From Sceloporus undulatus (Eukaryota; Chordata; Lepidosauria; Squamata; Phrynosomatidae): 64,000 nucleotides of DNA. The stretch covers positions 50,065,600 through 50,129,599 of the forward strand of contig NC_056528.1 in the NCBI RefSeq assembly GCF_019175285.1, written 5' to 3'. Below are positions 1-26,860 of the stretch, in pieces. Numbering within the stretch: position 1 is the stretch's first letter; each line of letters begins with the position of its first letter. The notes below the pieces were generated by a model. That model was not told the DNA's origin. It was given only the letters and a program-made list of their open reading frames with translations, and did no database searches. Both the position numbers and the translations under genes were made by a program.

Positions 1-865
1 AGGATAAATATTTCCCCTGAATTAGCAGCAATTAGAATATTTTGCTATTAGCTACTTAGCGGGATGATACTACAGATTGCCGGGGTAATGGGCACTGCAG
101 TAAGAGGTCTGCCCTCGCGGAACTGAAGCACCAGCTTCCCACTGGCTCTTCATAAAAATCTGTTTTTGCCTCAACAAAACAGTTCATTGAGAATGTGCCT
201 CAGTTCATTTTGGAGGCTCATTAAAGTGATGGCAAGACTGGGAGACACAAAGTAGAAAGGCTCAACACAGCATGTATTTATAGTGCCATTAAATTATGAA
301 CAGTCATCGGAGACTGTTCATTCAGAGCACTTCGGCTGGAAATATTTATAGAACAGAAGGCAGTAGCCCCTTTCCGACTAACTGACATTGGCTAGGATGG
401 ACAGGGATCCAGAAGACACAGCGGGATGAACAGCACCTTCCTCAGATCCTCAGGTGCAAAACAGCTGAAATGTACCCAAGAAAATAGACAAGAAGACAAG
501 GAGGAGGTGACAGTGGAGGAATGGGATGATGCTCCCATCGATTTCGCAGTTAAAGGGGAATCTAAGTTGGAACTATCTGAACAGATGTAGAAATACATTC
601 TACAAAACATCCCATTAGGCATTGCAAAATGCATAAAACATATTCCACTGCAATGAAAATGATACCTCTGAACAGTGATGCTACATAATTTTGGAAAGAC
701 TCCTGGGGGAAGCAGTCGGACGCTTGCTGTTTGTTAAAAATGCCCTAAGTGCCATCTCTGTCCAAACTGGCAATCTGGTCATCTGGTTGTTGCATTCATG
801 CAAAGAGATTGGTATCACCATACTCCTGTCTACCAGCGTCCATGGTTTGCCTGGAGATGAAGGAC

Positions 866-1910
866 CAACCCAAAGGGTGCTCAACAATGGCTCCTTTTCA
901 TCCTGGACAGAAGTGACCAGTGGGGTGTCCAGTGGGGCTCTGTCCTGGGCCCAGTGTTATTCAACATCTTTATCAATGACCTGGATGACAGAATTGGGAG
1001 CATACTTATCAAATTTACAGATGACACCAAATTAGGAGGACTAGCTAATAGCCCAGAGGACAGGATCAAGATTCAAAATGATCTGAATAGACTAGAAAGC
1101 TGGGCCAAAGCTAACAAAATGAAATTCAACACAGAGAAATGTAAGGTAGTGCACTTAGGGCGGAAAAATAAAATGCACAGATATAGGATGGGAGACACGT
1201 GGCTGAATGAAAGTACATGTGAAAGGGATCTAGGAGTCCAAGTAGACCACAAGTTGAACATGAGGGAACAGTATGATGCGGCAGCTAAAAAGGCCAATGC
1301 AATTTTAGGCTGCATCAATAAAAGTATAGTGTCTAGATCAAGAGAAGTAATAGTGCCACTGTATTCTGCTTTGGTCAGGCCCCACCTAGAATATTGTGTC
1401 CAGTTCTGGGCACCACAATTCAGAAAGGACATTGAGAAACTGGAGCGTGTCCAAAGGAGGGCGACAAAAATGGTGAAGGGTCTGGAAACCATGCCCTATG
1501 AGGAACGACTTAGGGAGCTGGGGATGTTTAGCCTGGAGAAAAGAAGGTTAAGAGGTGATATGATCGCCCTGTTTAAATATTTGAAGGGATGTCATGTTGA
1601 AGAGGGAGCAAGCTTGTTTTCTGCTGCTCCAGAGAACAGGACCCGGAACAATGGATGCAAGCTGCAGGAAAAGAGATTCCACCTGAACATTAGGAGGAAC
1701 TTCCTGAGAGTAAGGGCTGTTCGACAGTGGAATGCACTCCTTCCTCGGAGGGTGATAGAGTCTCCTTCCTCGGAGGTCTTTAAACAGAGGCTGGATGGCC
1801 ATCTGTCGAGGATGCTTTGATTTGGATTTCCTGCATGGCAGAAGGGGGTTGGACTGGATCAGGGCCCTTGGGTCTCTTCCAACTCTACGATTCTATGCTT
1901 CTATGACCAT
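866..1910 (+). mobile_element. CR1-type LINE, 5'-truncated, with reverse transcriptase C-terminal half
   Basis: An open frame of 288 codons at 954-1820 reads as the C-terminal part of a CR1 reverse transcriptase. It begins with LFNIFINDLDD, has the active-site block FTDDTKLGG (CR1 normally has F/YADDTKLGG, so the residue before DD is changed) and contains the family-typical phrases NTEKCKVVHLG and RPHLEYCVQFWAP. Just upstream (about 905-955) the usual SGVPQGSVLGP block is in another frame, so at least one frameshift is present. The 3' end reads TTCCAACTCTACGATTCTATG, with the short ATTCTATG-type terminus of CR1 rather than poly(A). The upstream limit near 866 is approximate. The copy cannot retrotranspose by itself. 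Confidence 0.9.
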
Positions 1911-3254
1911 GCTGAAATTTGGCCCATGGTTGACGCTGGCTGAAAGAGTTAACTGTACTATCAACATACAGTTGAGAAGGCCCTCTCCGATGTCCTAAGT
2001 GTATTGGCCTCATTGGTGGCACACAGAGACCCTAATCCTCAGCCAGACCCATACAGGGAGAGGCACGCCCTCAAACATTGAGGTCCTGAGCCATTTAGAG
2101 CTTTAAATGTCATCCCAAGCACCTTGACTTCAGATCAGAAATGTACAGATATTGGCAGCCAGTGCCATATACTTAATTTACTAAATAAATACATCTACTA
2201 AATGTGATACAGGTGCATCTGCCCCCACCTTGATCTCTCTTTGTAAAATTCCAGAGCCAGATATCATTTCAAGATTAGGAAAAAGGATGGAAGATGGAGT
2301 AAGGCTTCATTAGCAGATCTCAGTCATTTGGGAGAGAGGGTTAACTTCTCCCCGGCACTGTCCTCAGGAAGCTTATACTGTATTCAACATCCTTGTCACT
2401 TTCCACCCAATTTAGCTGCCTGATGCCTCCCTCTGTTTCAGATGAATTCCAAGTTGTACCCTTAGACATTTCTCTAAATCAGAATAATGCAAAAATCCCT
2501 GAAGATTTTATACACTTAAGATTCTACAATTGCAAATCGCTGTCAGTTAAAAAAATATATAATAAGAACAACAAACAAACAGGTTGTTGTGGATGAAAAA
2601 TAACTTCAGATCCTGAGCTCCAAGGAATTGAGAGCGTGTTAAATAGATTTTAAGGCTTTAAGGAAATACACCGCTCTGAAATCTTAATTTCCAAATATGC
2701 TCTTCAGATAAACAAAAACAGAAGTTGGCTAACTCCCTTTGGTGTGACTTGCTTAGAAACTCAATTTCCAGCCCTCCTTTTATTTTTAATGAGGCACACC
2801 GCCAGTCCATCTGTGTTACATTGTAATGACCACCATTTAGTGGGCATAAAACAGGTTTCCCTAGGAGATCCTACTCCATATAAATGAAATTTATTGTAAT
2901 GCAGATTGCTCTGATTTGCTGCAGATTTCTGCAAGTCCCTCTGCAGCCATTTTGCTTTTCAAAAACGGGCTGCACTGCATGATTTAAACCACACTTAGAA
3001 TAGCTTCAGTTCTGTTTCTGAAGTTGAGGATGAAGCAGCTCCAAGCCCCCATCTCAACATGCAATTAAATTAATTGGCAGCACTATAGTTTTGCAAGAGA
3101 ATTTTCTCCCTCCAACATAGTTCTTCCTTAAAAAGTGTTTAAATGAAGTTTAAAACTGGCCTTTCTCACTACCAGAGGGCATGAATGAGGCGTTATAATA
3201 GACGTTATTCACAACCATCACTGTGTTCCCATCATTTTTCCCCGTCCAGTTATG

Positions 3255-3470
3255 TTCCTTCAAGACAATTCTGACTTATGGTGACCCATCATAGGATTTT
3301 CTTAGTCAGATGTATTCAGAAGAGACTTGTCCTTGCCTTCCTCTAAAGGTCTTGTGAGAGCATGACCTGCCCAGGTTAACCCAGCAGGTTTCCATGGCTA
3401 AGAGGGGATCTGAACCCAAGCCTCCCAAAGTCCTAATCCAACACTCAGACCACCACATCCTGTTGGTGTA
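3255..3470 (-). mobile_element. Decayed tRNA/Bov-B-tail SINE, antisense
   Basis: Read on the minus strand, this has the order of the common SINE of this window: a tRNA-like head with the box B-like phrase near 3405-3440, then the 'gggttaacctgggcaggtcatgctc' type middle, then a tail ending in a CATAAGTCAGAA-like motif at about 3268-3285. It is much more diverged than the copies at 4.9, 58.4 or 63.3 kb. A second, still weaker copy may follow at about 3478-3625. Confidence 0.55.
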
Positions 3471-4902
3471 GTTTTCTTGGCAAGAATTATTCTTCACAGG
3501 TGGTCTGCCATCACTGCCTTCCTCTTAGGCTAAGCATGCGCAAGGGTCATCCTGTGAGTTTTCATGGCTGAGGAAGGTTGAAAGCCCAGTCTCCTGGAGT
3601 CCAACATTCAGTCCACAATGACTAAAAGAAAATAGGGTTTTCTGAGCAAGATTTCTTCAGATGAGTATGTAGACAGATCTTGTAGCACCTTTGAGACTTT
3701 GATTTCTTCAGATACATTTGCCATCATTGCCTTCCTCTGAGGCTAAGAGAGTGAGACTTGCCCAAAGGCACCCAGTGACTTTCTACAGCTGATCTCCATG
3801 AGTCCTCATCCAACACTCAAACCACAACACCATGTTGGCTTTTAACAGTTTCTTTACCCTGTTCAAACCATTAAAGAAGTTCCAGTTCTGCTGTTTTCCA
3901 CTTCTTCAGAATTAGGGTTCAAATCCCACAATCTGGCACAGAAACTCAGTGGGTGGACTTGGGTAAGCCACATTCTCTGAACCTCAAAGGAAGGCCATGG
4001 CAGAAGCTCCCCTGAAAAAACCTTGCCAGGAAATCTCTGCGATGAGAAAATTGCCATGATCTGGAGTGGATGAGAAGGCACAATAGCAAATCTGAGTGGA
4101 ATACAGAGCAGGGAAAAAGAGATAGTCATCTCAACCTACCCAAGAAAGGTTGGTATTGTTTTCTGTTTCTCTGAAGCACAGTTAAGATGGAAAAAATCCA
4201 GCCCCGTACACACCACCCAGGGAGCCTTGCTGGCCCATCCACTGCCAGACTGCACCAGGCAGGACCAGCATTGCCGGAAGACCTGGACCGAAAATAAAGG
4301 CTCTTTGCACAGCCTTCTCCTGGCCTGTCGTTTCAGCATGAGCAGCTGCATGACAATTCTTCAATGAGAACATTTAAAGCATTAAATATTATTTCTCAAG
4401 CATTGCTTTAAGAACAGTCTATACCCTGAAGTGAGAAAAGAACACAGGTATTCTGCTGAGGCTTCCTGGAAACAGTATTAACCAGATGTAGTGCTCCTCC
4501 AGAACAGATACACTTCAGAAATCCTTTACATATAGCTCTCAGAGTTTAGGGATTTTCACTGTCTGATTGTTCCAACATAACAGATGTACTTAAACACACA
4601 CATACACACATGTTCTCTCCACAGCAGCCTCTCAGTCGCCATAGCAGAGAAACATATGTACTTCTTTCAATCCAACAAGTCCCTTGCAAACGGGAGGAGG
4701 TCCAGGCTTTTAGAGGCAATTTTTTAATACCAAGTTGCTAAAACACTGTTTGCTAGGCTGCCTGGAAACAGGGGATGGAGATGATGGGGGAGAAGATAAT
4801 ACAAAAGTTTTTTAAAAGCCAATCAAATAAACAATCATATTATAAACATTAATTTAAAATAGTTTTAAAAGGCAGGTAGAATGCAGAAATAATAATAAAA
4901 AA

Positions 4903-5130
4903 ACATTGTTGTTGCTGTGTGCCTTTAAGTTGTTTCCGACTTATGGCAACCCTAAGATGAACCTATAATGGGGTTTTCTTCAAGATTTGTTCAGAGGAGG
5001 TTCCCAAGGCTGAGAGGTTGTGACTTGCCCAAGGTCATCCAGCAGGTTTCATGGCTAAGCAGAGAACCCAACCCTGGTCTCCAGAGTCACAGTCTAACAC
5101 TTGAACCACTATGCCATGCTGGCTCTCCAA
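4903..5130 (-). mobile_element. tRNA-derived SINE with Bov-B-like tail, antisense
   Basis: On the minus strand the element runs from a tRNA-related head (one 'AGTGGTTCAAGTGTTAGACT' style segment and a degenerate box B near 5060-5080), through a body that mentions the CTCTCAGCCT-like phrase, to a tail with CATAAGTCGGAAACAAC-type sequence and an ACAACAACAA-type simple end at about 4905-4918. This is the architecture of the squamate tRNA-Sauria SINEs, whose tails resemble the 3' end of Bov-B and which are believed to be moved by its machinery. Confidence 0.8.
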
Positions 5131-5228
5131 TTAAAGATCTTCTGCAGCAAATACTTAATAGTCAAAGGCCTGCGGACACAAAAGAGAGTTTCACTTGCTG
5201 GTAGAAAGAGAGCTGAGATGGCCTAGCC

Positions 5229-5430
5229 TCACGACAGAGGCAATTCCACAATATCTCCCATCTTCTCACCAAGGGTGCCTATGATGATGGTGGGACCGAA
5301 AGAAAACCCTCCCTGGAAGACCTGCCAAGAGGTATAGTCTTTCATAGAGTCTGGCCTTGAGCCATGTAGGGCTTCATAGGTCAAAACCAGAGCTCTGAAC
5401 TGTACCCGGATGCATACACCTTGCAATCTG
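5229..5430. repeat. Unclassified interspersed repeat
   Basis: Phrases such as 'gccatgtagggcttcataggtcaaaaccagagctctgaactgtacccgga' style text (5362-5410) recur in weaker form at about 2075-2160 (minus-like order) and in a related context at about 22975-23170. I recognise it as a repeat from this recurrence but cannot name the family. The minus-strand 65-codon frame through it shows no domain and I do not treat it as a gene. Confidence 0.4.
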
Positions 5431-6415
5431 CCTGTCCTTTATGACGAGAGTGAGGCCTCTGTGGAAAAAACACGTCTGTACCCTGGCATATATGCTTGTT
5501 TATTTACATCCATTAAGGTGAAACAAACATAAATTGAAAATATCTAAGATGCAAGATTTGTACACAAGCTCTTCCTGGGTACAAGCCATTGGCTTTTTCC
5601 ACTGCCCCTTTTAAAAGAAAAATAGTAAGCAAAAGAATAGATAAAGTTAAGAATGCCAGATTAGTGGGAATGCTGGCTAAGGAGCCTCACTAAGGTTTTA
5701 AAAGCTCAATGTTTTAAGAGTTACTATGAGTTTGCAAAAGCTTTAAATTGCTGTTAAAAGCAAGTGCAATTATAGCTTCTCTGCAGTAATGCTACAATGA
5801 TAGACACAGAAGATGCTAGTGTGATTGCAAAAGCAGACTGGGAAGCAGGAGAAAAAGGTTAACAGTTCTCTTCAGTTGGGATGTAGATCTCAAAACCCAA
5901 ATAGGACATGCCTCAGTGGAGGGCCAGTACTGTTCCCAGTCTCTATAACTTGGGTTAAAGGATGAGGCCCAATTAATCTTACACAGTGTTACTAACAGGT
6001 AAGCCTAACTGATCCTACTGACCTTAACATGATTAAAGCAAAGCGTATCTTCATGTCAAGTGGGTTTTGAGGCTGCCATAAAGCATGATGAAGGATTGCA
6101 CTGACAGGAGGGAAGGGGGAGACAGGAATAGGTGATCTCACACTTAAGGGACAAGAGCATTCACTTTTAGAATAAATAATTGGTATAAGCCTTAGGATTC
6201 AGGCAATCTGACAGATCACATCTTCACATATGAGCTGTTTGGGTTTTGAGATCTTCTGGGGAGACTCCTCACATCGTGGAAATGTCTTTCCACACCTCCC
6301 AGGGGCATGTTGGAGCAAAACAATAATAAAAAAAAAAGACTTTTGAGAAGCTCTGGGGGCCATGTGCAACCCATGGACTACACTCCACTCACTCCTGCTC
6401 TAGAAGAATGAAATA

Positions 6416-6731
6416 CAGTTGTCCCTCCATATTCGCTAGGGTTAGGGGAACAAGACCCCCGTGAATATGGAAAAAACTGTTTTTCCCTGAGAGGACACCT
6501 CTCTAGGAATCTCTAGGTCCTCCAGTGCAACTCTGTGGTCAACGTCCAACCTACACTGACCATAGAATGGCACTGGAGTAGCTACAAATGGTCTTTCAGT
6601 GCAACTTTTAGTTAAAGTTGACCACAGAGTTGCACTGGAAGACCTAGACAGTCCTAGAGAGAACATATTAATGAAATCTGTGAATAATCAAATCAGCAAA
6701 TATCAAAGTTGCACATATGGAGGGATGACTG
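6416..6731. mobile_element. Tigger/pogo-like palindromic MITE (TA target site)
   Basis: The left end CAGTTGTCCCTCCATATTCG and the right end, read in reverse, CAGTCATCCCTCCATATGTG, form terminal inverted repeats and are flanked by TA on both sides (6414-6415 and 6732-6733). The interior repeats the phrase 'ctctaggtcctccagtgcaactctgtggtc' several times in both orientations. TA duplication and a CAGT-start TIR fit the Tc1/mariner superfamily (Tigger/pogo group). It has no coding capacity. Sister copies are at 33910-34276 and 61857-62364. Confidence 0.8.
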
Positions 6732-8834
6732 TACATGCTAAAATACACCATAAAGCCTTGTAAAAGAAGGTATATCTTTGCAACGTCCACCTGAAAACAT
6801 GATCTGCTGAGAGAGAAATTCACTTCAGAGCTTCTAGAATGAGGGACGGAGTGGGCGCCTAAAAGCTACAAAGATGTCACTACCAGGAGTTGGATCTAGC
6901 AGTTGTAATGCAGAATGGTGCTGGATCAGTCCTACTCAAGATAGCTAGGCTAGTGACAGGGAAGGAGATGTGCAGAATGTTTTGGTTCCCTGAGACATGG
7001 CCCTAGTAGTGGCTACAGGAAAAGAAAGCCAGCGTCGGTTTTTCATTAGAAGAACCTCCCCTAAGGGTTCACAAGGCTGACTCCAGCTAAATGAGTTTAG
7101 ATATTGCATTGACATATCCCTTGTTGATTAGGTAGATAAGAAGTGCTCAAGAGGCAAGAATATCATCCATTTTAAAGTTCCCCTGGCATTTGACGCACAC
7201 GCTTTGCATTTTCAGCCAGTTTCCCCTCCCAAACGTAAAAAATTAACAGTCGGGAGCAACACAGATACTGTGAAAGATGTGCCTGACTCATAAATAATGG
7301 ATGCTCAGCCCATGAGCAAAAGGCCAAAAAAGACGGCAAACGTGACAGGAGGTGACAGCCGCTCTTATCAGCCTCGTGAATTTAATCCAGCTACTACGGA
7401 TATATGCAGCTTGATCCACAACAAGCTACTGTGAAGGGCTTAAGCCAATTTAGACCACCAGTGTCATCCCTGCTTAATTCCAAGTGCTTTGGGAATTAAG
7501 TATGCTGTGGACTGGGCTGTCATGTTGTCAGGAACAGGAAAATGATTTGGGGGACATAGCAGTTTGTACATCAACCTTTTCCACTGCCTGTGTGTGCTTT
7601 CAAGTACCCGGCTGACTTAAGGTGACCCTATGAATTCCATAAGGCTTTTTTAGTAAAATTCTTTCTTCTGGCACCCTCTAAATTTGGGGGGACTACAACT
7701 CCCACTCTTTTCAGACACTGACCACGCTGCTGAGAACTCATGATGGGATGCTCTGATGGGAGATTTAAAAAAAAATCTGCTGTACTCATCTAAACTTGAC
7801 ATTTTGTTTGTTTCTGGTATATTATTTTTGTAAGCTGTCTGGAATGGATTTTCTAAAATGGAGAGGTGAGGTATAAACAAAATGCTGTCTATTCCAACAC
7901 TCCTCTTCAGCTAAAATGAAATTGACAAAGTTGTCTTTTACAAGTGTTCTGTTTCTATCATCTCCGTGGCTCCTTCTTGCAGCCTCCTCCTTCCTTTTGT
8001 AACGAGGCAAATCTGCTGAATGCAGATAAGAGAATGCTTGAGAAAAGGCTTGGTTCAACCTGGCTTAGCACTGAAGGTTATTTCTCACCAATGCAGACTT
8101 TCCTTCCAGTAAAATCGTCTCTTTTGGCTGGAATTTAACATAGCTTCAGAACCATTCCAGTGCTCTGCCCCATGCGCTAGCCTAAGTCATGTATTTAAAA
8201 GAAAATAAAAAATCACTGGCAGTTTGTGTGTGACTCTGTTAGGCTAGAATTTTTATTAAGAATACAAAAAATCTGTCTACCCAAATATGATGAGAGAATA
8301 GAAAAATGTTTGTTCCTCATGTATTACTCGTGGTTTTTGTGAGTCTTTCAGAACAACCACAAAAGTAAATACAAAAATGCACTGACAGCAAGCTGCTTCC
8401 AAAGACCTGAAAGTAGATGAACCCATACTTTTTGCTTTTTTGTACTGTCCAGTCCTAAAGGCTTACAGTGGAATGCACTGAGAAACATTAAATAAGATAT
8501 TAACAAATACTACCAAGATAAAATCTCCCCTGCTGTCAAAATCTAAGTTCATGCTGACATTTGTTAGGGAGCACTGAATGAGCAGAGGGTCTCAGTGTGT
8601 TCCTCAGAAGTATTTGACACCTAAATGGAAAAGCCTTACAGGCTCTCATAGTCAACCACAAAGTGCAAGATGGAATATAAGAAAATGCCATCTTTCAGGA
8701 TACAGTGACTGAGGCACTTAATGGATTTTAGAAAGGTTTTAACAGTTGCCCAAAATCCAACTGCAATACTTTAAGCCAGCCTCTCTGGTTTTTCATTTCT
8801 GGCACTTACTGTAAAAGCTTTGCTCCTCCTTTCA

Positions 8835-25679
<16,845 letters not shown>

Positions 25680-25744
25680 GTTGGGGAAGGAGAAGCAGCA
25701 GGGCTTCCGGGAGGACTGCCACAGAGGCGGAGCGTAGAGCGGCG

Positions 25745-25783
25745 CCGGAAGCGGCCCGGCGAAAGACCGGAAGTGTGACGTCA
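25745..25783. promoter_or_regulatory. Two ETS motifs and a full CRE, ABCB7 side of promoter
   Basis: CCGGAAGC lies at 25745-25752, ACCGGAAGTG at 25766-25775 and the palindromic cAMP response element TGACGTCA at 25776-25783, directly abutting the second ETS motif. They are 65-105 bp upstream of the ABCB7 start codon, a usual position for GABP/ELK and CREB/ATF sites in TATA-less promoters. The sequence match is direct; occupancy is inferred. Confidence 0.7.
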
Positions 25784-25986
25784 GCGGTAAACAGAGCACA
25801 CGCTTTCCACGCCTGCCTTTGGAGGAAAAGGAAACAACAATAGTGTCATCACTCTTTGGTGAAAAGAGAATGCCACTTTAATCACAGCGTACAGTGATAG
25901 CTTCCCTCCGCAAAGGATCGCGGGAGGTGTAGTTTTTTTCTTAGGCGCCCCTGCTGAGCGCTCTACCTGGGGCGCTGATCTTTAGA

Positions 25987-25999
25987 ACTACAACTCCCA
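25987..25999 (+). promoter_or_regulatory. ZNF143-like motif ACTACAACTCCCA
   Basis: The 13 bases match the promoter motif ACTACAAYTCCCAG bound by ZNF143/THAP11 complexes except at the end. It lies between the two genes. A similar phrase occurs in palindromic repeats of this window (for example 30391-30404 in reverse), so it may also be a repeat remnant. Confidence 0.45.
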
Positions 26000-26183
26000 T
26001 GGTTCCCTGTGAGAGGAGACGTTCTAAAAAGAGCCATTCTAATATTAGAATTCATGAAGACTTTATATACTTTACTTTGTGCCTCTGGCGCTGATCTCTG
26101 TGCGGAGCTTCTATAGCTCACTGAGGTAAAGTTTCAGAGCAGAAATTGAAAGAAGGGGGCGGGCTCAACGGCGACTATTGAGG

Positions 26184-26416
26184 CCTCTCATTGGCCGGGG
26201 CCTTGAGTGGCAGCGGAAGCCGGCCAATGGGAGACCTTATCCCTTTCCGAGTCTTTTTTTCCGCTCTGAGGTAAAAAGAGCCGGGCAGGCGCAGTAAGAC
26301 CCTCCGACTCGTGTCTAAGACACGCAGGGAGCGCGAAACGGGGCGGTGCCGAGTTGGGATTCTGAGAGCTCTCATTGGCTGAGGCGTGAGTGGCAAGAAG
26401 GGGCGGCCAATGGGGA
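26184..26416. promoter_or_regulatory. Duplicated module with paired inverted CCAAT boxes
   Basis: Segments 26184-26232 and 26368-26416 are similar throughout: CTCTCATTGGC, then GTGAGTGGCA or TTGAGTGGCA, then CGGCCAATGGG. Each has an ATTGG (26190-26194, 26374-26378) and a CCAAT (26224-26228, 26407-26411) facing each other about 30 bp apart. CCAAT boxes are NF-Y sites and are common in TATA-less and bidirectional promoters. The copies are offset by about 184 bp and lie upstream of the UPRT start codon. Confidence 0.75.
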
Positions 26417-26522
26417 GCGCCGGAGTGGGCGGGGCGGCGGCTGAGGCGAAGAAAAGAAGGCGAAGAAGCAAGCTCCGCTGAGGGAGAAGGCGCGTGTTTG
26501 CCGCCGTCGGCGCGCGCGGCGG

Positions 26523-26860
26523 ATGGAGGCGATGCCTTGCCAGGAGCGGCGGGTGGGAGCCTCTCTCTCGCGGCCGAGCCAGGGCTCCCCGGAGGGAGAG
26601 GGCCGGGAGCCCCTCGCTGCCGCCGCCGCTTCCCGCCAGCTCCGCTTCGCCGAGCCAGGCCCCGCCGACAGCAGCCCCAGCCCCGACAGCAGCAGCGGGA
26701 GCAGCTGCTGCGAGAACGGAGGCTGCCGCCCTTCGTCGTCGTCGTCGTCGCCGCCCTGCGCCAACGGAGAGGCCCCCAGCCAAGCCGGAGCCTCCTCGCA
26801 GCTCAAGCTGCTGCCCATGAACGACCAGATCCGCGAGCTCCAGACCATCATCCGCGACAA
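26523..26860 (+). CDS. UPRT: UPRT coding exon 1
   Basis: 338 bp, ending in phase 2 at GACAA before GTGAGC. The start [10 protein letters not shown] was chosen because MPCQ aligns with human SMPCHNQQ; an in-frame ATG at 26532 (MPCQERR) is an alternative. The low-complexity part has (GTC)n-like Ser codons at 26733-26750. The conserved segment [20 protein letters not shown] closes the exon. Confidence 0.93.
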
